From Candidatus Firestoneibacteriota bacterium (GTDB lineage: Bacteria > JACRDZ01), in NCBI GenBank assembly GCA_016212735.1, contig JACRDZ010000041.1, positions 1-11,232 of the forward strand: 11,232 bases of DNA. The letters are read 5' to 3'. The notes beneath the pieces are model-generated. The model did not search any database and was not told where the DNA came from. It was given only the letters and a program-made list of their open reading frames with translations. How positions within the stretch are numbered: the first letter of the stretch is position 1; every line of letters begins with the position of its first letter. The translations under genes were made by a program, and so were the position numbers. Of the stretch, positions 4,849-11,232 are shown one piece after another.

Positions 4849-6261
4849 ATGGAATATTTTAATGTTATGTGGCTGGAGGATGTTTTAAAGATAAAAACAA
4901 TCTTTACTAATAATAAATCAGTTCAAATTAAAAATTTATGGATAAACGGTGTTTCAACTGATACCAGAACATTAAAAGAAGGAGAGCTTTTTATTGCTCT
5001 TTGTGGTGAAAATTTTGATGGGCATAATTATATTGAGGATGCGCGTTTAAAAGGAGCATGTGGAGCGATAGTAAGAAAGTCAGGATTTAGGATTCATGAG
5101 TCAGAAGTCACAAAAAAAAAAGATTTCTTCTTGATAGAAGTAGAAGATACTTTAAAGTCTTTACAGGAAATATCAAAAGCTTATAGAAAAAAATTAAATC
5201 TGGTAATGGTTAATATTACAGGCAGTAATGGAAAGACTACTACAAAAGAAATGGTTTATTCTGTTCTTTCTACAATGTTTAAAACTTATAAATCAGAAGG
5301 AAATTTTAATAATGAAATAGGTGTTCCTAGAGCGCTTCTATCACTTGATAAAACTTATGACGCTGCAGTGCTTGAGCTTGGGATGACACATAAAGGTGAT
5401 ATTAAGTGTCTGGTTGAATTAACTATACCTCAAGTGCGGGTATTAACAAATATTGGACCAGCTCATCTTGAAAATTTTTCTGGATTAGAAGAAATTGCCC
5501 AGGGAAAAGCAGAAATATTTGATTTTTATAAAGAAGGGGATACCGCAGTAATAAATATTGATGATGCATTTGTTAAAAAATTTGGGGATACTTTCCCGGG
5601 AGAAAAAATAACATACAGTTTAAAAGAAGATGCAGATGTAGTAGCAAAAGAAATAGAGAATAGCTCTTTTACTTTGCTGATTTATGGTAAAGATAAAATA
5701 AGAGTAACTTTGCCTGTTTTTGGCAGGCATAATATTTATAATGCATTATGTGCAGCTTGTGTTGGAGTAAACCGGAAAGTCCCTATAGAAAATATTGCAA
5801 AAGCGCTTGGTTCATTTACACCTCCTGAAGGCAGATTGGAATTACATAAATTTAATAATATCTGGATAATAAATGATACTTATAATGCAAATCCAATATC
5901 AATGAAAAGCGCATTAGAAAGTTTTAATCAGATAAATCATGGGAAACAAAAAATATTGGTTCTTGGTGATATGCTGGAATTAGGGAAAAAAGAAGTGGAT
6001 TTCCATGTTGAAATTGGTAAAGAAATTGCTTCTATGAAAATAAACTATTTGTTTACATGCGGGCGTTTAGCCAGATATATTGCAGAAAGTGCAATTATAA
6101 ACGGGATGTTATCTGAAAATATTTTAATATTTCAAAATTATCTTGAATCTGGAGATAAAATATTTAATATATTGTCAGGTGATGATCTTATTCTCTTAAA
6201 AGGTTCTCATAGTATGAAAATGGAGACGATATTTAATTATCTAAAAGAAAAACTTGAGTGA
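4849..6261 (+). CDS. murF: UDP-N-acetylmuramoyl-tripeptide--D-alanyl-D-alanine ligase MurF
   Basis: MurF adds D-Ala-D-Ala to the UDP-MurNAc-tripeptide using ATP, the last cytoplasmic step of the precursor. Starting at ATG 4849 it has 470 residues. The N-terminal substrate domain has STDTR (36-40). The ATP loop GSNGKTTT is at 125-132. The central domain has NIGPAHLENF with Glu and His of the Mg site, and the C-terminal domain has NDTYNANPISM and GDMLELG, which mark MurF rather than MurE. An ATG at 4837 abuts the ftsI stop but has no ribosome site; TGAGGA at 4838-4843 serves ATG 4849, so I prefer the latter. murE, which normally sits between ftsI and murF, is missing here. mraY follows after 7 nt. 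Confidence 0.93.
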   Translation: MEYFNVMWLEDVLKIKTIFTNNKSVQIKNLWINGVSTDTRTLKEGELFIALCGENFDGHNYIEDARLKGACGAIVRKSGFRIHESEVTKKKDFFLIEVEDTLKSLQEISKAYRKKLNLVMVNITGSNGKTTTKEMVYSVLSTMFKTYKSEGNFNNEIGVPRALLSLDKTYDAAVLELGMTHKGDIKCLVELTIPQVRVLTNIGPAHLENFSGLEEIAQGKAEIFDFYKEGDTAVINIDDAFVKKFGDTFPGEKITYSLKEDADVVAKEIENSSFTLLIYGKDKIRVTLPVFGRHNIYNALCAACVGVNRKVPIENIAKALGSFTPPEGRLELHKFNNIWIINDTYNANPISMKSALESFNQINHGKQKILVLGDMLELGKKEVDFHVEIGKEIASMKINYLFTCGRLARYIAESAIINGMLSENILIFQNYLESGDKIFNILSGDDLILLKGSHSMKMETIFNYLKEKLE

Positions 6262-6268
6262 GGATTAG

Positions 6269-7411
6269 ATGTTTTATTATATATACTATTTTTTTTACAG
6301 CAAAATATCATTCTTGAGATTATTTAGATATATTACAGTACGATCTGTTTTTGCTTCTATTACAGCTTTTTTAATAAGTTTATTACTTGGTCCTTTTGTA
6401 ATACGCAAGCTAAAAGAATTAAAAGTAGGGCAGACAATACGTGATGAAGGTCCTGATACACATAAGACTAAATCAGGAACTCCTACTATGGGCGGCATCC
6501 TTATTTTATCAGGGATTATCATACCGACCATTTTATGGGCTAATCTTAATAATTCTTTTATTATGCTGTGTTTATTTACTACAATATGGCTGGGGATGAT
6601 TGGTTTTATTGATGATTATCTTAAACTGACACGTAAAAATCCGGATGGACTGAAAGCAAGATATAAACTGTTGGGGCAGATAATTGCAGGACTTGTTATT
6701 GGTTTATATTTATATAATAATCCGCCTGGTATGGGAGAATTGTGGAAATATAATTTTAATGAATCAGAATATGTAAATTTCTTAAATGGCAGTTATATAA
6801 CCAAAATTACAATACCTTTTTTTAAAGATTTTTTAGTTGATATCGGATGGTATTATATACCATTTGTTGTTTTAGTGATTGTTTCTGCTTCCAATGCTGT
6901 TAATCTAACAGATGGATTGGATGGACTGGCAATAGGAGCAGTTATTTTTTCTACATTGAGCTACGCAATTTTTACATACATTATAGGGAACTGGAAGTTT
7001 AGCCAATATTTAAATCTTTTATATGTCGAAGGAAGCGGAGAATTAACTGTTTATTGTGCGAGCATTATCGGTGCCGGGTTGGGATTTTTATGGTTTAATA
7101 GTTTCCCTGCACAAATGTTTATGGGTGATACTGGTTCTTTGTCGCTTGGAGGAGCTATAGGTCTTATAGCAATACTTATAAAAAAAGAATTACTGCTTCT
7201 TTTGGTTGGAGGAGTATTTGTAGTTGAAGCTTTATCAGTAGTTATTCAGGTAATCAGTTTTAAACTCTACAAAAAAAGAGTTTTTTTAATGTCTCCTCTT
7301 CATCATCATTTTGAAATGCAGGGACTGGCAGAACCCAAGATAATTGTACGATTCTGGATAATGTCGATAATTTTTACTTTATTAAGTCTTGTAACACTTA
7401 AGATACAATAA
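6269..7411 (+). CDS. mraY: Phospho-N-acetylmuramoyl-pentapeptide-transferase MraY
   Basis: A polytopic membrane enzyme (380 residues, about ten helices) that transfers phospho-MurNAc-pentapeptide from UDP to undecaprenyl phosphate, giving lipid I on the inner face. Visible signatures are GPDTHKTKSGTPTMGG (61-76), the Asp pair DDYLKL (115-120, same numbering as the catalytic pair of E. coli), NAVNLTDGLDGL (209-220), FMGDTGSLSLGG with the conserved Asp287, and PLHHHFE with the His triplet at 345-347. The N-terminus (MFYYIYYFF, then FRYITVRS) is also family-like. GAGG lies before the start. The gene follows murF by 7 nt. The 40-nt gap to ftsW is where murD would usually be. Confidence 0.96.
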   Translation: MFYYIYYFFYSKISFLRLFRYITVRSVFASITAFLISLLLGPFVIRKLKELKVGQTIRDEGPDTHKTKSGTPTMGGILILSGIIIPTILWANLNNSFIMLCLFTTIWLGMIGFIDDYLKLTRKNPDGLKARYKLLGQIIAGLVIGLYLYNNPPGMGELWKYNFNESEYVNFLNGSYITKITIPFFKDFLVDIGWYYIPFVVLVIVSASNAVNLTDGLDGLAIGAVIFSTLSYAIFTYIIGNWKFSQYLNLLYVEGSGELTVYCASIIGAGLGFLWFNSFPAQMFMGDTGSLSLGGAIGLIAILIKKELLLLLVGGVFVVEALSVVIQVISFKLYKKRVFLMSPLHHHFEMQGLAEPKIIVRFWIMSIIFTLLSLVTLKIQ

Positions 7412-7451
7412 GAGCCTATCCAGTTATCAATTTTCTACTAAGGAATAAAAC

Positions 7452-8555
7452 ATGTTTAAAGAAAAAACATATAGTTTTCCAGATAGAATATTATTAATAG
7501 ACACTTTTTTTCTTACTATAGCAGGTATTATTATGATTTACAGCTCAAGCGCTATATTAGCTGAGAGAATTTATAATGTAAATTATATATTTTTAGCTAA
7601 ACAGAGTATTGGTATGATTATCGGTTTTATATCTTTATGGTATTTTTTTAAAATAGACATATATGATCTGAAAAGATTTTCAGTTGTAATTCTTATAACA
7701 GGGATTTTATTACTTGTTCTTGTTCTCATCCCTCAGATAGGTAAAAAAGTTAATGGAGCCAGAAGATGGATAAATTTGTATTTCTTTAATATTCAGCCTT
7801 CAGAACTTATAAAACTTTGTATTATTATATATCTGGCTGATGTTCTGTCACGCAAGCAAAAAAATATAAATGTTTTTTCAAAAGGAATTCTCCCGATATT
7901 ATTTATCGTCGGTTTAATATTTATTTTATTAAAACTTGAACCAGATTTTGGCAGAATAATAATAATATCTGCAATTATTTTCATTATGCTTTTAGTTGGA
8001 GGGGTTGCTATAAAATATCTATTATCTCTAATATTTATAGCTTCTTGTTTTATGTTTTTATGGTTAAGACATGATCCTTTGCGTTTGGAAAGAGTTCTAT
8101 CGTTTTTTAATCCAGGTGAAGATCCTCTGGGAGTTGGATATCATCTTGTTCAATCATTAACAGCTTTAAAGATAGGAGGATTTATGGGTGTAGGACTGGG
8201 AAACAGCCGTCAGAAATTTTTTTATCTTCCTGAAGCGCATAATGATTTTATTTTCGCGATTATTGGTGAAGAACTGGGATTTATTGGTACGTGTGTAATA
8301 CTTATACTTTTTGCTGTTTTTATCTGGCGAGGATTTAAAATTGCATTTAAAACTGAGGATTTATATCAGGGACTATTAGCTACAGGGATAACAATAATGA
8401 TAAGTGTAGAAACAATTATAAATATGGGAGTTGTAATGGGTATAATGCCTACAAAAGGAACACCTCTGCCATTTATTAGTTATGGAGTTTCTTCTCTGAT
8501 TACTAATATGGCAGCAGTAGGAATTCTTTTAAATGTTTCCAGAAATAATATTTAA
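7452..8555 (+). CDS. ftsW: Septal peptidoglycan glycosyltransferase FtsW (SEDS family)
   Basis: This 367-residue multi-spanning SEDS protein polymerises lipid II at the septum together with its partner FtsI, encoded upstream. Motifs in order: MIYSSSA in the first helix, GARRWINL (about 102-109), IQPSEL (114-119), the long periplasmic loop with LPEAHNDFIFA, where Asp265 is the expected catalytic Asp, GEELGFIG, and the C-terminal MPTKGTPLPFISYGVSSL. The last has Val where many members have Gly in GGSSL. AAGGA lies before ATG 7452. FtsW is favoured over RodA by its place between mraY and murG; motifs alone do not separate the two well. Confidence 0.9.
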   Translation: MFKEKTYSFPDRILLIDTFFLTIAGIIMIYSSSAILAERIYNVNYIFLAKQSIGMIIGFISLWYFFKIDIYDLKRFSVVILITGILLLVLVLIPQIGKKVNGARRWINLYFFNIQPSELIKLCIIIYLADVLSRKQKNINVFSKGILPILFIVGLIFILLKLEPDFGRIIIISAIIFIMLLVGGVAIKYLLSLIFIASCFMFLWLRHDPLRLERVLSFFNPGEDPLGVGYHLVQSLTALKIGGFMGVGLGNSRQKFFYLPEAHNDFIFAIIGEELGFIGTCVILILFAVFIWRGFKIAFKTEDLYQGLLATGITIMISVETIINMGVVMGIMPTKGTPLPFISYGVSSLITNMAAVGILLNVSRNNI

Positions 8556-8573
8556 AGTAATAAGGATATTACA

Positions 8574-9671
8574 ATGCGAGCAATGATTGTGTGCGGAGGA
8601 ACAGGCGGGCATATATATCCCGGGATTGCTCTGGCAAGAGCATTAAAAAACAGGGAAGATTCAAATCAAATTATTTTTGTTGGCAGGAAAGATAGTTTGG
8701 AAGAAAGGATTTTTTTAAAAGAAGGATGGGAATACAAAACAATTTGCAGCTCTGGCATGCCAAGAAATTTTTCATTTACATGGATACCTTTTATTATAAA
8801 AACACTTATCGGAATTTTTCAGTCAAATTTTATAGTATTGGGATTTAAACCGGATATTATTATAGGAACAGGAGCATATTTATCTTTCCCAATATTATTT
8901 ACAGGAAAATTATTTGGAATTCCTGAGTTAATTCTGGAACCGAATGTTTATCCCGGTTTAACAACCAGAATTTTAGCTGGATTTGCAGATAGAATTGCTA
9001 TTGCATTTGAAGATACAAAAAACTATTTAACAAAATGTAAAGATAAATGCCTTTTAACAGGGAATCCTGTGCGCTCTCTTATTGCTTTGAGAAAAAGGGA
9101 AGAAGCAGAAATTGCTTTTAATTTATATGAACGAAAAAAAACCGTACTTATTTTTGGCGGTAGTCAGGGAGCATCATGCATAAATCAATCATGTATTGAT
9201 ATGAAAGACTATATCGAGCCATTAAAAGATAAAGTGCAATTTATTTTTATTACAGGAGATGACGATTTTAAAAAAGTTTCTGAAAACTATGAAAAAAGTA
9301 ATGTAAAAGTTATTGTTGCTCCATTTATATATAATATGGAAGATGCATTTGCTCTGGCAGATATGGTTGTATGCCGTGCAGGAGCGACTACTCTGGCAGA
9401 AATTACAACAAGAGGAATACCTGCAGTTCTTATTCCGTATCCTTATGCAACTGATAATCATCAGATGAAGAATGCACAATATTTAGAACAAAACGGAGCA
9501 GCAAAAATTATTCTTGATAGAGAATTAACGGGTTATAAACTGGCAGAAGCAATTAAAGAGTTATTGCTTAATGACAGGAAACTTAATGAAATGCATGAAG
9601 CAAGCAAAAAAATAGGCCGGCCTGACGCTCTGGAAAATATTATTAAGATTGTAAATGAATTAGCAGATTAA
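8574..9671 (+). CDS. murG: UDP-GlcNAc:lipid I N-acetylglucosaminyltransferase MurG
   Basis: MurG transfers GlcNAc from UDP-GlcNAc to lipid I, making lipid II on the cytoplasmic face. The 365 residues form a GT-B fold (GT28). The first glycine loop GGTGGHIYPG is at 8-17, the second GTGAYLSFP near 98-106, and EPNVYPGLTTR at 122-132, where many members have EqNavPG. Further motifs are LTGNPVR (161-167), GGSQGAS (195-201) and the UDP-GlcNAc region RAGATTLAEI (268-277, with Glu276) plus PYPYATDNHQMKNA. AAGGA precedes ATG 8574, 18 nt after ftsW. A second ATG at 8583 is a less likely start. Confidence 0.95.
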   Translation: MRAMIVCGGTGGHIYPGIALARALKNREDSNQIIFVGRKDSLEERIFLKEGWEYKTICSSGMPRNFSFTWIPFIIKTLIGIFQSNFIVLGFKPDIIIGTGAYLSFPILFTGKLFGIPELILEPNVYPGLTTRILAGFADRIAIAFEDTKNYLTKCKDKCLLTGNPVRSLIALRKREEAEIAFNLYERKKTVLIFGGSQGASCINQSCIDMKDYIEPLKDKVQFIFITGDDDFKKVSENYEKSNVKVIVAPFIYNMEDAFALADMVVCRAGATTLAEITTRGIPAVLIPYPYATDNHQMKNAQYLEQNGAAKIILDRELTGYKLAEAIKELLLNDRKLNEMHEASKKIGRPDALENIIKIVNELAD

Positions 9672-9686
9672 TATGAGGTCTCAATT

Positions 9687-11039
9687 ATGTTTAATAAAAT
9701 TAACAAAATTCATCTGGTTGGTATTGGCGGTTCTGGTATGTGCGGTATTGCTGAAGTGCTCCTCAATCTTGGTTATCATGTTACTGGTTCTGATATAAAA
9801 AAAACATCTGTAACAGAAAGGTTGGTAACATTAGGTGCAGTAATAAATTATGAACATAAAGAAGAAAATGTACTTAGTTCGGATGTTGTTGTTGTATCAA
9901 CAGCAATTAATTATGAGAATCCTGAGATAAAAGAAGCAAAAGAGAAAAAGATTCCGATTATTCCGCGTGCAGAGATGCTGGCAGAATTGATAAGAATGAA
10001 ATATGCAATTACAATAGCAGGCTCGCATGGCAAAACAACAACAACTTCGCTAATGGCCAATATTCTGGCTTATGCGAATATGGATCCAATGGTAGTAAAC
10101 GGCGGTATTTTAAATAGTCTCAATTCAAGCGTAAGGATGGGGAATGGGGAACTTGTTGTTGTTGAAGCAGATGAAAGTGACGGTTCTTTTCTTCTTCTTT
10201 CTCCAACACTCACCATTGTAACTAATATTGATAAAGAGCATCTTGATTTTTATAAAACAATGGATGCGCTTCGTGAGGCATATGTAAAATTTATTAATAA
10301 AATTCCATTTTATGGATGTTCTGCTCTTTGTCTTGATGATGAAAATGTTCAAAGCATTATTCCGCAGGTTAAAAGAAAATATTTTACATATGGGCTTAAA
10401 ACGCAGGCAGATATTAGAGCTTCAAATATTCAATCAAAAGGGATGAGATCAGAGTATGAAGTAATAGCATTTGGAAATAATATGGGTAAAGTAACACTTA
10501 ATATCCCGGGTATACATAATGTCTGCAATTCATTAGCATGCTTTGGAATTGGGCTGGAACTCAATGTTGATCCCGAAAACATTAAACAGGGATTGGCAAA
10601 TTTTAGTGGAGTACGAAGGCGTTTTCAGATAAAAGGTGAAATAAATGGAATAATGATAGTGGACGACTATGGTCATCATCCAACAGAAATTAAGGCTACA
10701 TTAAATGTTGGCAGCGGATTTGGCCGCAGGCTAATAGTTATTTTTCAACCGCACCGCTATTCGCGCACAAAATTACTCCTCGATGAATTTGCCAAGTGTT
10801 TTGATTTGGCGGATGAGGTGGTGATTACCGATATCTATCCAGCAAGCGAACAGCCGATCGAGGGAATTACCGGGGAACGTTTAAAAGATAAAATAAAAGA
10901 ACATTCTCCTGATAAGCAGGTAGTGTTTGTGCCCCGGACGGATATAGTTAATTATGCGGCTGCGGCTGTAAAGGCAGGGGACCTTATTATTACTCTGGGG
11001 GCAGGAGATATTACAAAAATTTGCGATGAATTGGCTTAA
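9687..11039 (+). CDS. murC: UDP-N-acetylmuramate--L-alanine ligase MurC
   Basis: MurC joins L-Ala to UDP-MurNAc with ATP, the first peptide step of the precursor. The 450 residues carry the dinucleotide-like loop VGIGGSGMCGIAEVL (11-25), the P-loop GSHGKTTTT (112-120), VEADESDGSF (159-168), TNIDKEHLDFY (179-189), GIHNVCNSL (275-283), DDYGHHPTE (326-334) and FQPHRYSRT (354-362). The end GAGDITKICDELA fits the family C-terminus, so the protein looks complete. GAGG lies before ATG 9687, 15 nt after murG. Odd: from about 10,720 the gene becomes clearly richer in G+C (about 44% by hand count over 10,741-11,040, against roughly 36% over 10,081-10,260), with more CGC, CCG and GCG codons. Immediately after its stop the expected murB is found inverted and broken. 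Confidence 0.95.
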   Translation: MFNKINKIHLVGIGGSGMCGIAEVLLNLGYHVTGSDIKKTSVTERLVTLGAVINYEHKEENVLSSDVVVVSTAINYENPEIKEAKEKKIPIIPRAEMLAELIRMKYAITIAGSHGKTTTTSLMANILAYANMDPMVVNGGILNSLNSSVRMGNGELVVVEADESDGSFLLLSPTLTIVTNIDKEHLDFYKTMDALREAYVKFINKIPFYGCSALCLDDENVQSIIPQVKRKYFTYGLKTQADIRASNIQSKGMRSEYEVIAFGNNMGKVTLNIPGIHNVCNSLACFGIGLELNVDPENIKQGLANFSGVRRRFQIKGEINGIMIVDDYGHHPTEIKATLNVGSGFGRRLIVIFQPHRYSRTKLLLDEFAKCFDLADEVVITDIYPASEQPIEGITGERLKDKIKEHSPDKQVVFVPRTDIVNYAAAAVKAGDLIITLGAGDITKICDELA

Positions 11040-11040
11040 A

Positions 11041-11232
11041 AGATATCCCGATCCTATTTCAACGGAATTTTTTTTAAAAAATAATTTTTTAAAATACGGC
11101 GAACTTAAATGAACTATTGCTTTTTGTATTTTTTTATCTCCGGCTAAAATATTGCTCCCCGCCCCTAAGATTAAAAAAGGTATTTTGTGCTTTTTCAATA
11201 ATTTAAGCAGCAGCTTTAAATCGCCAATATCA
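11041..11232 (-). pseudogene. murB: Inverted, truncated MurB (UDP-N-acetylenolpyruvoylglucosamine reductase) fragment
   Basis: The minus strand read from 11231 downward gives an open frame starting DIGDLKLLLKLLKKHKIP and continuing with ILGAGSNIL (the FAD-binding GxGSNxL motif of MurB), AIVHLSSPYF and VEIGSGYLLSQF, a good match in order and spacing to the N-terminal FAD domain. MurB reduces UDP-GlcNAc-enolpyruvate to UDP-MurNAc. Similarity fades where the frame enters the reverse strand of the last murC codons; the expected GLsGLEFLaGIPGtvGG region never appears and the frame runs on meaninglessly to 10881. The protein's true start lies beyond the window. murB normally follows murC on the same strand, so this is either a rearranged remnant or an inverted chimeric join. 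Confidence 0.7.

Noticed and set aside
11040..11120. Transcription terminator after murC
   Set aside because: There are T and A runs but no GC-rich stem before them, and the same bases are coding in the inverted murB fragment.

Overview
The window carries the front and middle of a division and cell wall (dcw) gene cluster from an AT-rich bacterium (about one third G+C by eye). The plus-strand order is mraZ, rsmH, ftsL, ftsI, murF, mraY, ftsW, murG, murC. On the minus strand, divergent from mraZ, are a small membrane-peptide frame and the start of a putative beta-barrel porin. The porin implies an outer membrane, so this is a diderm. AT-rich uncultured lineages such as the Omnitrophota-like candidate phyla would fit, but the sequence alone does not settle the phylum.

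Layout. Bases 1-323 (minus) encode the signal peptide and N-terminus of a porin that runs off the window. Bases 360-544 (minus) hold a very small frame with a near-perfect Shine-Dalgarno sequence and what looks like a frameshift. Bases 545-805 are a divergent control region: a sigma70-type promoter for mraZ overlapped by 10-bp-phased GTGTA repeats (the probable MraZ operator), and on the other side a promoter with PhoP-box-like hexamers. Bases 806-2590 are mraZ, rsmH and ftsL. Bases 2589-2904 are an inserted element with near-perfect complementary ends and a truncated S23/four-helix-bundle ORF, wedged exactly between the ftsL stop and the ftsI ribosome site. Bases 2917-11039 are ftsI through murC in a tight co-directional run. 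Bases from about 11041 to the end read as the N-terminal part of MurB on the opposite strand, broken at the murC end.

How the genes work together. MraY makes lipid I and MurG converts it to lipid II. MurC and MurF add L-Ala and D-Ala-D-Ala to the UDP-MurNAc precursor. FtsW polymerises lipid II and FtsI cross-links it at the septum, while FtsL scaffolds the divisome. RsmH methylates 16S rRNA, and MraZ probably represses the whole unit. The two ligases that normally sit between these genes, murE and murD, are absent from their usual slots.

Most worth a second look: the IVS/MITE-like S23 element inside the dcw operon, the phased MraZ operator, and the inverted, truncated murB together with a composition shift in the last 300-500 bases. 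The last is either a real rearrangement or a chimeric join.
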